From Eubacteriaceae bacterium (GTDB lineage: Bacteria; Bacillota; Clostridia; Peptostreptococcales; Anaerovoracaceae), in assembly GCA_902362805.1 (NCBI GenBank), contig CABIXY010000005.1:237941-301940 (forward strand): a stretch of 64,000 nt of DNA. Reading direction: 5' to 3'. The notes beneath the pieces were generated by a model, which saw nothing but the letters and a program-made list of their open reading frames with translations, had not been told where the DNA came from and made no database searches. The position numbers were made by a program, and so were the translations under genes. This document shows, piece by piece, positions 7,173 to 19,366 of this stretch (positions are counted from its first letter, which is position 1; every line of letters begins with the position of its first letter).

Positions 7173-9791
7173 CAAGTAAGCACTATAAGTGTCTGCTACA
7201 GCTTCCTCTGCATCAATCAGATTCTTGTATGCCAATGTATCAACGATTTCTTTTTTCTCTGCAAGAGTTAAAGCATCATACGCAGCTCTTGCTGCTTCTA
7301 CTGTTGCTTTGTCCTTGTAGGTTACCTTAGCAGGAAGTTTAATTAATGTTTCTTTTACTTCCTTAACTTTTGCAGCAGATAATTTCTTTTCAAGTTCTTT
7401 GACTTTAGCATTATCTGTTGTTGCAGTAGTCGTTGAGTAATCAGTTACAAATGCTTCATGTGCAGTTAACGCTGTTCTGAGTGCGGCGATAGCATCTGCA
7501 TCAGCTGTTGTAATAGTGGATTTTGCTGCTAATGCATCATAAGCCTTATCTAACTCTTCGGCTGAAAGTCTTTCATATGTTGTAATTGCAGCGTTCAATA
7601 CATATTCGTTGCTAATAGGAGTGTTTGTTCCTGGGAGCTCGTTATATGCGTCTCTTTCATTAGCCGCTATAACAATGGCTTCTTTATCAGCTAATGTAAC
7701 TGTTTTAGCAATTGCTGCGATTAAAGCCTCGACCTTCGTCTTTGCGGCTTTAACCTGTTCTTTGGTTAAAACTTTAGACATTGCTTCCTTTGCTTCAGTC
7801 AGTTTTGTAGCAAGTTCGTCAGTTGTATAAGCTTCAAACATGATTCCCTTTGCGATCTTAACTAACTCAGCTTCTGATACAGAATTATATTTGTCAGCAT
7901 CCATGTTGTCATGTACATATTTTGCATATGTAGTAATTGCTGTCTCATATTTTCCAGTATTATATGCTGTGATAAGTTTTCCATTTGTCCACATAGCAAT
8001 ATGTTCAGTTACTGTAGTAATTGCTTCATATTTTGTATGTGCATCAGCAAAGATTTTTGCTAATTCACTTACGTTCTTAGCATCGTCTATTGCTTTTTCT
8101 GTTTCTTCAACTAATGCTTTTAATGCTTCAAGCTGTGCTTTGTCATATTTTGATACGCTCTTACCTGCTGCATATGCTTCATAACCGTTCATCACGTTTG
8201 TAGCACCAGGAGTAACAACACTGTCAATCTTATTCCATAGAGCTGTTACTGTATTTCCCTTGCTGTCCTTAGGACCTACTGCAAAGTCATTTGATTCACC
8301 AGTGATAAAATTGATATAGGCAATTTTAGACTCGATCAATGACTTCTCCTGACCTTTACCTAAAGCTGCTTTTGCGTTAGCTAAAGTAGTAGTACCCGCA
8401 TAAAGCAATTCAGTCTGCTCTGCAAGGTTTGCTGCAAGCACATCTGCATCATAGTAAGGCTGCCCATTGACGTCTTTCTGAAGCGCTAATAAATCAGCTT
8501 CTTCTTTCAGTGCTTTAACATCAGAGGAAGTTTTAGCATACTTCTCTAATACAGCTTTTGCTCCAGTTGTTGGATTTGTGTATTCTGTATTGTCAGCTGT
8601 GCTGCTTCCATATGTCACTACTGCTTTAAACATATCTGTGTCTGCTTTAATAGCTGCAGCTTTAGTAGTCAACTGTGCACTAGTGGTGCAATTATTAATC
8701 CAAGCATTGTAGACTTCTTTTGCTGCTGCAATCTGTGAATCAAACGCAGCAATATCAGCCTTCAGATTCTTTAACAAAGTAGCATCTGGCTTTGCCTGCT
8801 GATTCAATGCGGTCAAAGCATTCTGCAGTACAGTGTTCATAGAAATGGATGCTGATGCTAAGTCCGCTTCCATCTGCTTGATTGCTGTAGCCTTTTTGTC
8901 TGCAAGTGTAGTGTCGGAAGAAATCTGATCCTTTGTCGGAACAGCTTCTACATAATATTTTTCACCTGTTGCAGTACCAATTTTGTGACCTTTAATAACA
9001 TCTTTTGCAGTTGTTGTAGCTGTATTGATTTTTACTAATTCAGCTTTTACGTCTGCAACAGCAGTCTTTGTGATATCTGCATCGTTTACAGCTAATAACT
9101 GTTTAGCCAACATTGATTCAACCAGCTGCTTGCATGTTGCTTTTCCAGTGGTTAGGCTGGAAATTGTCTGTGGCGCATATGACGGAGCGTCTGCACCTGT
9201 TGCAAGGTTTGCATTTGCATCAATGTCATATTCTTTCTCTGAAAGGATATCTGAGTAAACAGATGTATCATATGCCTGTAACTCTGCTGCTGCTGCCTTT
9301 TTGCTTGCTTTTAACTGCTCAATCAACACGTTAACCGCATCAGGACCGAGGACATCAGCGTCTGCGATTTTGGTTACAATGTTTGCATTATAATCTGCAA
9401 CCAGTTTTGCAACTTCTTCATTTGCTGTAGTCGCAGTACTACTTGTTGTAACTGCGTCCTGTAGTTCCTTAGCTTTTTGAGCAACCGCAGTCTGTGCGAC
9501 CCCTACAGCATCATTTATTGCTGTTATAACAATGGTCTTTGTTACAAGTGCCTTGTATTCAGCATCAATACCAGTCTTTGATCCGATGAGCATGCCATCT
9601 TCATCAAACTGCAATGTTTTCAAGTATGCCTCTCCAACACCTGGTAATCCAGATTGTAGTTCAGCAGATTTGGCGCCAATTGCATTTTTAATTGCAGTCA
9701 CGTCATCTGCTGAATTATCAGCAAACGCAGTACCAACTGTGTAAGTGAAGACAACTGACAATGCAAGAAGCACTGTTAAAAATTTCTTCAT
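6876..9791 (-). CDS. Giant secreted helical-repeat protein with C-terminal Fn3-like domain (right member)
   Basis: A 971-aa protein with a signal peptide identical in DNA to the 1426 gene (cleavage near AFA-D). Residues ~25-875 are Ala/Thr/Lys-rich helix with degenerate modules such as [20 protein letters not shown]. The end is the shared ~95-residue Fn3-like domain. The body differs almost entirely from the left member while both ends match closely at DNA level, which points to recombination or gene conversion at the ends and diversification between. It has the same GGGAGGA ribosome-binding site. An additional promoter lies just outside the repeat, which the left gene lacks. No sorting signal is visible. 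The function is unknown; secreted or surface location is inferred. Confidence 0.9.
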   Translation of the reverse strand: MKKFLTVLLALSVVFTYTVGTAFADNSADDVTAIKNAIGAKSAELQSGLPGVGEAYLKTLQFDEDGMLIGSKTGIDAEYKALVTKTIVITAINDAVGVAQTAVAQKAKELQDAVTTSSTATTANEEVAKLVADYNANIVTKIADADVLGPDAVNVLIEQLKASKKAAAAELQAYDTSVYSDILSEKEYDIDANANLATGADAPSYAPQTISSLTTGKATCKQLVESMLAKQLLAVNDADITKTAVADVKAELVKINTATTTAKDVIKGHKIGTATGEKYYVEAVPTKDQISSDTTLADKKATAIKQMEADLASASISMNTVLQNALTALNQQAKPDATLLKNLKADIAAFDSQIAAAKEVYNAWINNCTTSAQLTTKAAAIKADTDMFKAVVTYGSSTADNTEYTNPTTGAKAVLEKYAKTSSDVKALKEEADLLALQKDVNGQPYYDADVLAANLAEQTELLYAGTTTLANAKAALGKGQEKSLIESKIAYINFITGESNDFAVGPKDSKGNTVTALWNKIDSVVTPGATNVMNGYEAYAAGKSVSKYDKAQLEALKALVEETEKAIDDAKNVSELAKIFADAHTKYEAITTVTEHIAMWTNGKLITAYNTGKYETAITTYAKYVHDNMDADKYNSVSEAELVKIAKGIMFEAYTTDELATKLTEAKEAMSKVLTKEQVKAAKTKVEALIAAIAKTVTLADKEAIVIAANERDAYNELPGTNTPISNEYVLNAAITTYERLSAEELDKAYDALAAKSTITTADADAIAALRTALTAHEAFVTDYSTTTATTDNAKVKELEKKLSAAKVKEVKETLIKLPAKVTYKDKATVEAARAAYDALTLAEKKEIVDTLAYKNLIDAEEAVADTYSAYLKDGVRDTTLKASSKAYKGRTRVSWKKSYGFKVDGYQVYRSTKRNSGYTKMGTTKKMYMDNKKNLKKGTRYYYKVRGYRTIEGETVYTQWSLKAIRTAK

Positions 9792-9887
9792 TTTAAGAAT
9801 TCCTCCCTCTTTTTTGTTCGTTTTGTAAGATTATAGTTATGCGCTTTTTTGCACAAAACTTACAAATGAAATGATAGTTCACAATGA
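9721..9887 (-). repeat. Right copy of the 167-bp perfect inverted repeat
   Basis: Exact reverse complement of 1330-1496. Its outer end at 9887 is the last base of a TATACT hexamer, so the promoter outside is split by the repeat boundary. Confidence 0.95.
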
Positions 9888-9916
9888 GTATAACCTAAAT
9901 CAACCCATCTTGGCAA
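9887..9916 (-). promoter_or_regulatory. Promoter at the outer edge of the right inverted repeat
   Basis: On the minus strand: TTGCCA (9916-9911), an 18-nt spacer, then TATACT (9892-9887). It would give a leader of about 90 nt on the right surface gene. The aligned positions at the left copy read AAAATT and CAAGAT, with no promoter likeness. Confidence 0.6.
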
Positions 9917-10256
9917 GCATTTTTTACATTTTAGGGATAAATACATCCCATAATTTGGTTTTTTTAAATACCTTGAAAGCCTTATGTATCAATGCTAGTA
10001 CACAATCTGGACCGGTTCGGCCATGCATCATTATGCACTTGTATTTCATTTGTTCACATTATATCATAAAACAACCACATTTCCAATAGCAAATTATGGG
10101 TTGGGGATAATTTTTGTTGTCCTTTCCCTGTCCGTCTCTTTTTGATAAAAGTCGAAAAACGTCTAAAAATACCCGTTTACAAGGGTTTCGTCCATCTTTT
10201 GCCTTCCAAAAAGAAGGTGGTCAAAATCATATTTTTCTTGGTACTAAATCCAGTTA
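9917..10256. other. Gene-free spacer
   Basis: About 340 bp between the surface-gene promoter and the 3' end of the hybrid kinase. Short open frames here have no ribosome-binding sites and no recognisable content. A TTGGTACTAAA word near 10239 resembles the integrase-flanking repeats, but it is single. Confidence 0.45.
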
Positions 10257-13200
10257 TTACCGAAAATTCGCATATTTTAATAGCGTTTCGTACATTAACT
10301 GGGGTTCAATCGGCTTTGATAAATGAGCATTCATCCCTGCTTCCGCCGACTTTTCTTCGTCCACATCGTAGGCGTTAGCCGAAAGTGCGATAATGGGAAT
10401 CTCCTCATCTGCCAGACGGATTTGTCTGGCGGCTTCAAGTCCATTCATTACTGGCATGCGAATGTCCATCAAAACAGCGTCAAAGGTCTTTGGCGGCGAA
10501 CTGAGAAAGAGATCGACACCAAGCTGGCCGTTTTCTGCTGTGGTGACAATACAGCCTACCTTTGATAGAAGTTTCTTTACGACCAACGTATTCAGCGGGT
10601 GATCTTCACATACGAGAATGTGTTTTCCTCTGAGTGCCTCCATTGAAGCGTCAGTTATTTGCACATCGGCCTCTTTATCACGGTTCTTTATTTTCTCCAG
10701 CCATAGGAAAATCCTGAAGACAGTCCCTTGACCCTGGGTGCTTTCAACCTGAATAGTGCCGCCGAGCAAGTCTACTAGTTTTTTGACAATAGTAAGACCG
10801 AGCCCTGAACCTTTATCCATGTAAGAGGTTTCGTTTTCCTGTGCAAACGGCTCATACATACTCTTCATAAAAGTTTCACTCATGCCGATTCCATTATCCG
10901 TCACAGTAAAGCAGTAGAGCAGTTTCTCATTTTTCTGCAGATTGTCAGAAGGTCGTTCTTCTACTTTTAATTCCACTGTTCCCTCGGAGTCAGTGAACTT
11001 AATCCCATTGGAAACCAAGTTATTTAAAATCCGTCTGATATGAATTGCATCCCCTTTGACCATGCCGGCAGCGACTCCTCTAGTATCTACAACAAAGTGT
11101 ACACCCTTCTCTTTTGCCAAAACTCTGCCGGTAGAAACGACTGGTTCAATCAAGGTCAGAGTATCCATCAATGACTCATGCACTTCAACGCGGTCACTCT
11201 CAATTTTGTTGACGTCCAATGTATCGTTGATCAAACTGAGCAGGTATTGGCCGGACGACTGAATCTTTTCCATATAACTTTTCAACTCGTTTACGTCATC
11301 ACTTTCCATTCCTAGGTTAGAAAGTCCTAGAATGGCATTCATCGGCGTCCGCAAGTCGTGGCTGACTCTTGATAAAAAATCGGTCTTTGCCCTGTTCGCT
11401 TCTTCCGCTTCCCGCAAAGCTGTTGCGATACGGTGCAGCTGTGCCTGTTCGTTCTTGTAGACCTCTGTCACATCGGATCTGGTGAACATGATGAGATCCT
11501 TATTCTCATCAAGGTAGGCAAATTGCAATTTTTTCTTCCTTATCTTCTCCCCGTCAGCAAAAGAGAACACAAAGAAATAAGTGTCTGTCTGACGCAGCCT
11601 GTCAATGATATGATCTAAATCTAAGTTTGCAATAACCTGCTCTTGTTGCTCTGGCAGCACGTTTTTGAGGAGTCCCAGTATGTAATGCTTTGAATAGTGA
11701 ACTGTTTTAGGCAATTCCCTCATATCCGCAGCGTCATTCACCGTCACTAACTGCAAGTGTTCTGTCTTTACATCCAGGATAGCGAGAAAGTCGTACTCCA
11801 TATCAGCGATGCGATTGACAATCTGCTGCTGCTGCACACTATTGGTTCGATCATAAGTGTAGGCAAAGCAAATCAGATCGTCGCTGCCAGGCTGCAAAAA
11901 AGTGCGCAGCATCGTCTCTACCCAGATTATCTTTTGATCCTTTGTTTTACGCTGATATTTTACTGAGAAATTGTTGATTCCCTTTGTGTAATTTTCCATT
12001 AAGTTCTGGCGGGACATCACTGCGGCAAGTTCTTCTCGTTTACCTTCGTTCAAAGGCTGTTTAATGAGTTTTGCGATGAACTGATCGTAGTCCTCTCCCT
12101 CAGTACCTGGAATAGCATAAGAACTGCGTTCTACAGAAAATTCCACTTTGTTCGTCGAAATGTTGTGCCTGCCTTTGGCGATCAAAGTGTCTTCTGACAC
12201 GTCATTCATAAATTTCAGTTGTTCCTGATACTGTTCTTCCGCCCGCTTCTGTTTTTCGATATCTCGCGCCGTGCCGATAGCCCTTGGCGAACCTCCTCCC
12301 ACGTCACGCATAACGGTGTAAGCCGTTTCAAACCATTTGTACTGAGCGATGCGGGGAACCCAATATCTGCATTGAAATTTGACGCTGGTTTCCCCGTCAA
12401 ACAATCGCTGGTAACCGTCTCGCAATATTTCTGCATCGCCTGGATATACGCCTCTTTTGTCAAATAGGGTCTCTGGAATATCCTTTACGATCAGATCTTT
12501 CTCATCAAAAGTATCTGCGCTGCCCTGATAACGGATGATGGTTCGATGGTTGATATCGTATTCCCAGGAAGTGATACCCATCTGCTCCATGACGGCCTGC
12601 ATCGTTTCTTCACTATGTTTAAAATCGTGAATATCCACCGCTATGGCAAGGGCTTTTACGGATTTGCCGCTTTCATCTACAATAGCGGTGTAGCGTATCT
12701 TCTTCCACTCGTAGCTCTCTAAATTTGGATTCCAGATTCTCGCGTCAAAACCAATGCTGTCTGCTCCTCTTTTTAATCGGTTTATCATGCGCAGATATTC
12801 TTCTATGTCATCAGGATGCACATAACCAGTTTCTATCCATGATGCAGGAAAATTTTCGATCATTCCTTCCATATTATAGTCCGTTCTTGATTTGAGACCG
12901 AGATAAGCTCTGTCGTGTTTGATGTCATATTCCCAAAACTGAATCCCCGATTCTTCAATAACAGAAAACAGGGTTTTCTCCGCTAAAGTCAGGCGGACAT
13001 CTGTCTGTTTTTCAGCATTTACATCACTGACTTCCGTATAGATCGTCTGCTTGCCCTCAGCATCAAGGGTGCAATTCGCCCTTAATCGCAGCCAAAAATA
13101 ATCTCCTTTCTCTCGATCAAAGAGACGAACATCGAGAACCAAAGGCTGCTGTTCCTGCAAAAGTGCCTCGGCTCTGCAGCGTAACTGCGCCGCATCGTCA

Positions 13201-13361
13201 TAATGTATCAGTTGCTCCAATTCCTTTAATTCACTGCACTTCATGATCTTCAGCATCTGCCTGCTGACATATATCGGTTTCAACTCACTATCCTCGCAGC
13301 TGAAAACTCCAATGCCTCCAGGGAGGTTTTCTAATATTGAGGCTGCGCTTTTCCAATCCAT
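10257..13361 (-). CDS. Soluble multi-PAS hybrid sensor histidine kinase with C-terminal receiver
   Basis: 1034 aa from the ATG at 13361. CAGGAG lies 8 nt upstream of it, and the TTG 60 nt further up has no such site. Residues ~1-640 hold about four or five PAS-like sensing modules, several with the PAS/PAC ending (AIGTARDIEKQKRAEE). The HisKA box FLSRVSHDLRTPMNAILG carries the phospho-His, followed by an HATPase (DNGIGMS, GSGLGLTIVKKL) and a receiver domain (VCEDHPLN, phospho-Asp in DAVLMDIRMPVMNG). There is no membrane segment, so it senses cytoplasmic signals. No output regulator is adjacent. Such kinases are common in gut Clostridia; the ligand is unknown. Confidence 0.92.
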   Translation of the reverse strand: MDWKSAASILENLPGGIGVFSCEDSELKPIYVSRQMLKIMKCSELKELEQLIHYDDAAQLRCRAEALLQEQQPLVLDVRLFDREKGDYFWLRLRANCTLDAEGKQTIYTEVSDVNAEKQTDVRLTLAEKTLFSVIEESGIQFWEYDIKHDRAYLGLKSRTDYNMEGMIENFPASWIETGYVHPDDIEEYLRMINRLKRGADSIGFDARIWNPNLESYEWKKIRYTAIVDESGKSVKALAIAVDIHDFKHSEETMQAVMEQMGITSWEYDINHRTIIRYQGSADTFDEKDLIVKDIPETLFDKRGVYPGDAEILRDGYQRLFDGETSVKFQCRYWVPRIAQYKWFETAYTVMRDVGGGSPRAIGTARDIEKQKRAEEQYQEQLKFMNDVSEDTLIAKGRHNISTNKVEFSVERSSYAIPGTEGEDYDQFIAKLIKQPLNEGKREELAAVMSRQNLMENYTKGINNFSVKYQRKTKDQKIIWVETMLRTFLQPGSDDLICFAYTYDRTNSVQQQQIVNRIADMEYDFLAILDVKTEHLQLVTVNDAADMRELPKTVHYSKHYILGLLKNVLPEQQEQVIANLDLDHIIDRLRQTDTYFFVFSFADGEKIRKKKLQFAYLDENKDLIMFTRSDVTEVYKNEQAQLHRIATALREAEEANRAKTDFLSRVSHDLRTPMNAILGLSNLGMESDDVNELKSYMEKIQSSGQYLLSLINDTLDVNKIESDRVEVHESLMDTLTLIEPVVSTGRVLAKEKGVHFVVDTRGVAAGMVKGDAIHIRRILNNLVSNGIKFTDSEGTVELKVEERPSDNLQKNEKLLYCFTVTDNGIGMSETFMKSMYEPFAQENETSYMDKGSGLGLTIVKKLVDLLGGTIQVESTQGQGTVFRIFLWLEKIKNRDKEADVQITDASMEALRGKHILVCEDHPLNTLVVKKLLSKVGCIVTTAENGQLGVDLFLSSPPKTFDAVLMDIRMPVMNGLEAARQIRLADEEIPIIALSANAYDVDEEKSAEAGMNAHLSKPIEPQLMYETLLKYANFR

Positions 13362-13440
13362 TTTCTTTTCTCCTGTCATAGATTCTACATTTATATTACT
13401 CTTGATTTTGGCAATACGCAACGTAATATTCTGTCAATCT

Positions 13441-13470
13441 AAAAAGGGAGCCGCCAAATAGCAACTCCCT
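13441..13470 (-). terminator. Terminator of groESL
   Basis: On the minus strand AGGGAG-N14-CTCCCT followed by TTTTT, 45 nt after the groEL stop. Confidence 0.75.
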
Positions 13471-13515
13471 CTATAAATATTGAGCTTATTATGAATTTGA
13501 ACTGCAGGGCTTCGC

Positions 13516-15165
<1,650 letters not shown>

Positions 15166-15184
15166 TCATTACCTCCCTGATTAA

Positions 15185-15463
15185 TTATTCTACGATTGCC
15201 AAAATGTCGCTCTGGCTCATAATTGTGTATTCTTCACCGTCGTATTTGATCTCTGTTCCTGCATACTTAGAAAATACGACTTTGTCCCCTGCAGAAAGTT
15301 CCATCACTTCGTCTTTTGTTCCCGGACCAACTGCTACGACTTCGGCTGTCTGTGGTTTTTCCTTTGCTGCACTCGCAAGGATGATACCGCCTTCTGTCTT
15401 TTCTTCTGCCTCTAATTTCTTAATCACAACTCTGCTGCCCAGTGGCTTGATTCCAAAACTCAT
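15185..15463 (-). CDS. groES: Co-chaperonin GroES (Hsp10)
   Basis: 92 aa, normal length. The start IKPLGSRVVIKKLEAEEKT, the mobile loop (TEGGIILASAAKEKP) and the signature AVGPG and VVFSKYAGTEI are all present. It caps the GroEL ring. It is first in the operon, downstream of a CIRCE operator. Confidence 0.99.
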   Translation of the reverse strand: MSFGIKPLGSRVVIKKLEAEEKTEGGIILASAAKEKPQTAEVVAVGPGTKDEVMELSAGDKVVFSKYAGTEIKYDGEEYTIMSQSDILAIVE

Positions 15464-15542
15464 TTTCTCTACCTCCTAGTTTATGTTGATATTATTATGT
15501 ACTGTTTTGCTAACCTTCTGACACATCTTTCGCGTCGGTTTG

Positions 15543-15569
15543 TTAGCACTCATTTAATTCGAGTGCTAA
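15543..15569 (-). promoter_or_regulatory. CIRCE operator (HrcA-binding site)
   Basis: TTAGCACTC-N9-GAGTGCTAA, a perfect match to the canonical CIRCE element, placed just downstream of the groES -10 box where HrcA would block transcription. Confidence 0.98.
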
Positions 15570-15580
15570 TCATCTTCTTT

Positions 15581-15609
15581 ATTGTAGGTCTTTCTCGCTT
15601 CAATGTCAA
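15581..15609 (-). promoter_or_regulatory. groESL promoter
   Basis: TTGACA (15609-15604), a 17-nt spacer, TACAAT (15586-15581) on the minus strand; a strong vegetative sigma-type promoter immediately upstream of CIRCE. Confidence 0.9.
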
Positions 15610-15697
15610 TATTTTTTTGCAAATTTTTTTGTGAAATTTTATTGAAGGGACGAAGTCCGCTTTTCTTGTCTATCATACGCCGAAAGCAATAGATTAT

Positions 15698-15725
15698 ACA
15701 AAAAAGCAGCCCACTGCTGCAGACT
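15698..15725 (-). terminator. Terminator downstream of the DNA glycosylase
   Basis: On the minus strand GCAGC-AGTGG-GCTGC followed by TTTTTT, about 85 nt after the glycosylase stop. Confidence 0.75.
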
Positions 15726-15808
15726 GCCATTTTTCCGCATCCTGTTTCTGGTAAAGGGTCTCCCCTCTTCTCCCCTGCCCTCTTCACCACTACAGCTTCC
15801 GACATTTT

Positions 15809-16765
15809 TCACTTGTTTTTCTCCCTTATATAATAGAAGAGATATTGCTGGGCAAAACCTCCCAGTTGGCCAAAATGTCCCCGCGCATAGGCACACATTT
15901 CTCTATGATCTTTTTCATCAATGCCATAAAGCTGATTCATGACTCTTGCCATCCAAACGTCAATAGGAAAGCTATCGTATCTACCCATTCCAAACAGCAA
16001 GATACAGTTTGCAACTTTCGGTCCCACACCACACAATGCCGAAAGCTGTTCCTCATCCTCAGGCAATCCCTTTTCACATACCATCTTCGCCGTCTCTATT
16101 AGGTACCTGGTTCTGTAGCCAAGTCTGACCGGTGCCAGTTCTTCCGCCGTCAGACTTGCCACTTTCTGCGGCCCGGGCACGCTGTAATAGGCCCGGCCCG
16201 CATATTTGCCTGCCAGCTGCCCGAACAGCAAGGACAAATTCTCAATACACCCTTTAATCCTCGGTATGTTGTTGTTCTGCGATATGATAAAGGAAACGAT
16301 CGTCTCCCATAAATCCTGTTTTAAGATCCGAATGCCCTGTCCCTGCTCCACAGCCTGTGCCATCACCCGGTCTTGTGCCGTCAATGATTTTTTGATTTCC
16401 CCGTAGTCTCTGTCCAGATCCAGATAAGGTTTCCAGATTTTTTGAAAGTCCTCCTCTGTACAGTTATCGATGACCAGGCGCCCGGAGGGCTGTAATGTGC
16501 TGAAGAATTGCAGTTGATCGGAGTGCTGCGTCCCATTCAAAGCTTCTGCGTGGTCACAGGGCAGTGTCCGATCCGGGGGTTCCTCGCTAAGGTCTGGCCG
16601 CCCATCGGTCTGCTTTTCTGGCTGAAACTGCATGTTGACCACTTTGCCATGAGCAATTCCCGTGTAGGAGCCATCTGCCTGTCGCTCCCACCGGAAGCAC
16701 TGGCCGCAGTCGAAAATATGATCCAGATGAAAATCTCTGATGTTTTCAACGATATATCTGCTCAT
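15809..16765 (-). CDS. 8-oxoguanine DNA glycosylase, OGG1-like (HhH-GPD)
   Basis: 318 aa from the ATG at 16765 (AAGGG 7 nt upstream; a TTG at 16798 would add 11 basic residues). The N-terminal OGG domain is visible (LDHIFDCGQCFRWERQADGSY). The HhH-GPD core has LCGVGPKVANCILLFGMGRYDSFPIDVWMARVM, with catalytic Lys in GVGPKVA and Asp in FPIDVW. It removes oxidised guanine from DNA and nicks the strand. It stands alone between groESL and the Asp23-type gene. Confidence 0.92.
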   Translation of the reverse strand: MSRYIVENIRDFHLDHIFDCGQCFRWERQADGSYTGIAHGKVVNMQFQPEKQTDGRPDLSEEPPDRTLPCDHAEALNGTQHSDQLQFFSTLQPSGRLVIDNCTEEDFQKIWKPYLDLDRDYGEIKKSLTAQDRVMAQAVEQGQGIRILKQDLWETIVSFIISQNNNIPRIKGCIENLSLLFGQLAGKYAGRAYYSVPGPQKVASLTAEELAPVRLGYRTRYLIETAKMVCEKGLPEDEEQLSALCGVGPKVANCILLFGMGRYDSFPIDVWMARVMNQLYGIDEKDHREMCAYARGHFGQLGGFAQQYLFYYIREKNK

Positions 16766-17109
16766 TCTTTTACCCTTTTTCTTCCTTTCTTCCGTCAAGG
16801 CTGCATCAAGGCTCTGTTACGCAGCCGCCCTGATGCTTCCCGACCCTGCGTAGCGAAAACAGCATTTTGCGCCCAGTCTGCGTAACGATCCCGCTTTGCT
16901 TTGACCTCTGTTCCAATTAGAAAGTGGCCGCCGCCTAAACGATTTTCATTCGTTTGAACGACAGCCACTTGTCGATGAAATGTATTTTATCATAACACAA
17001 CCCTTCCTGCAAAGGCCAGCATATGGAAAACTGCAGAAATCCAAGCAAACGCCTACAATCTAGGCTTTCACATTATCAGGCATTCACTTGATCTAGGGCG
17101 CTTTGTGCA
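16766..17109. other. Gene-free region with a nested palindrome
   Basis: 344 bp without a credible gene. A nested hairpin spans 16922-16970: outer arms AAGTGGC/GCCACTT, inner arms AAACGA/TCGTTT. On the minus strand it ends in TTTCTAATT and could act as an imperfect terminator for the gene at 17110-17934, or as a structured leader for the glycosylase. Confidence 0.4.
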
Positions 17110-18175
<1,066 letters not shown>

Positions 18176-18196
18176 TTTAAACACATAACCAAATGA

Positions 18197-18232
18197 TAAA
18201 GCTGTTTCTTTCTGAAACAGCTTTATTTTTTT
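18197..18232 (+). terminator. Ferredoxin terminator
   Basis: TAAAGCTGTTTC-TTTCT-GAAACAGCTTTA followed by TTTTTTT; strong. Confidence 0.92.
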
Positions 18233-18270
18233 CTCCTCGCCCAGGCCCATGTCTCTTAAGCCACGGCAGA

Positions 18271-18942
18271 TTAATTATCCTTTTTCGCTTTGTCCTTAGA
18301 AATCTGCTCTTTCTTCTGAATGTCGTTCATATGGTACGCCAGAGAATGCAAGCTGTCAGATAAATGTACATTCTCCAGTGCTACGTGCTTTGGCACTTCG
18401 ATATCAGTGGGAGCAAAGTTCCATATTCCCTTTACTCCTGCGAAGGAAAGTTTGTCAGCCACTTCCTGTGCGTTGTTTTGGTTCACGCAGATGATGCCGA
18501 TATCGATTTCTTCTTCTTCCACGTACTCTACGATGTTCTCATAGTCCATAATTTCGATGCCGTCAAGATCCTTGCCGATCAATTTAGGGCTGATTTCGAA
18601 TACACCGCAGACTTTAAAACCCTGCTTGTGGAAGTGGGTATATTTGGCGATGGCCTGGCCCAGGTTTCCTGCGCCCATGATGACCATTCTGTATTCCTTG
18701 TCTAATCCCAGGATCGCACTGATCTCATCATAAAGTCCGTCTACACTGTAACCGTAGCCTTGCTGTCCAAACCCGCCAAAATTGTTCAAATCCTGTCTGA
18801 TCTGCGAAGCCGTATAGCCGATCAGGTTACTGAACTCCTTTGAGGAGATCTTCTCTACACCCTTCTTTCGCAGTTCTATCAAATATCTCCTATATCTTGG
18901 GAGCCGTTTAATCACTGCATTGGATATCTTTGCATTTTTCAT
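18271..18942 (-). CDS. rex: Redox-sensing transcriptional repressor Rex
   Basis: 223 aa from the ATG at 18942 (AAGGTGG 8 nt upstream; a GTG at 18954 lies inside that site). The N-terminal winged helix is seen (VIKRLPRYRRYLIELRKKGV, SSKEFSNLIGYTASQIRQDL), then the NAD-binding Rossmann fold with GAGNLGQAIAKY and the domain-swapped C-terminal helix. Rex releases DNA when NADH/NAD+ is high and controls fermentation genes. The neighbouring ferredoxin fits a redox theme. No clear Rex box was found upstream. Confidence 0.97.
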   Translation of the reverse strand: MKNAKISNAVIKRLPRYRRYLIELRKKGVEKISSKEFSNLIGYTASQIRQDLNNFGGFGQQGYGYSVDGLYDEISAILGLDKEYRMVIMGAGNLGQAIAKYTHFHKQGFKVCGVFEISPKLIGKDLDGIEIMDYENIVEYVEEEEIDIGIICVNQNNAQEVADKLSFAGVKGIWNFAPTDIEVPKHVALENVHLSDSLHSLAYHMNDIQKKEQISKDKAKKDN

Positions 18943-18998
18943 TTCCTTCACCACCTTTTCCTAGTCTCTCTGTCTGCCGTTCTCTAGGCAGCATTTAC

Positions 18999-19028
18999 AA
19001 AAAAGCCCGTCAGAGGCTGACGGGTTTT
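18999..19028 (-). terminator. acpP terminator
   Basis: CCCGTCAG-N3-CTGACGGG with a TTTTTT tail on the minus strand, directly after acpP and before rex. Confidence 0.92.
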
Positions 19029-19033
19029 CCTTG

Positions 19034-19270
19034 CTATTCTTGTTCGCAATTTTCTTCAACGTATCTGACTAAATCGCCTACTAGCTGGAACTTTTCAGCT
19101 TCTTCATCAGGAATCTCGATGTCAAACTCTTCTTCGATTGCCATGATGATTTCTACAGCATCAAGAGAGTCTGCTTCCAAATCCTTCATCAGGTTGGTGT
19201 CCATCGTCACTAAAGACTCCTCTACACTCAACTGTTCCATAATAATTGATCTTATTTTATCAAAAGCCAT
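19034..19270 (-). CDS. acpP: Acyl carrier protein
   Basis: 78 aa. The phosphopantetheine serine is in EADSLDAVEIIMAIEEEF. Acidic four-helix protein of normal length that carries acyl chains in fatty-acid synthesis. It has its own promoter and terminator and is not in a fab cluster here. Confidence 0.97.
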   Translation of the reverse strand: MAFDKIRSIIMEQLSVEESLVTMDTNLMKDLEADSLDAVEIIMAIEEEFDIEIPDEEAEKFQLVGDLVRYVEENCEQE

Positions 19271-19308
19271 AACTAACCTCCATTTGTCATTACTAAATTA
19301 CAAAACTT

Positions 19309-19337
19309 ATTATAGTTGACTACTATATGTAATGCAA
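19309..19337 (-). promoter_or_regulatory. acpP promoter
   Basis: TTGCAT (19337-19332), a 17-nt spacer, TATAAT (19314-19309) on the minus strand. Confidence 0.85.
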
Positions 19338-19366
19338 GACAAAATTTCAAGTTTTTTCTAATTCTA

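Noticed and set aside
1..10256. Region considered as a prophage
   Set aside because: Apart from the integrase there are no phage structural, lysis, replication or repressor genes; the large genes are secreted repeat proteins.
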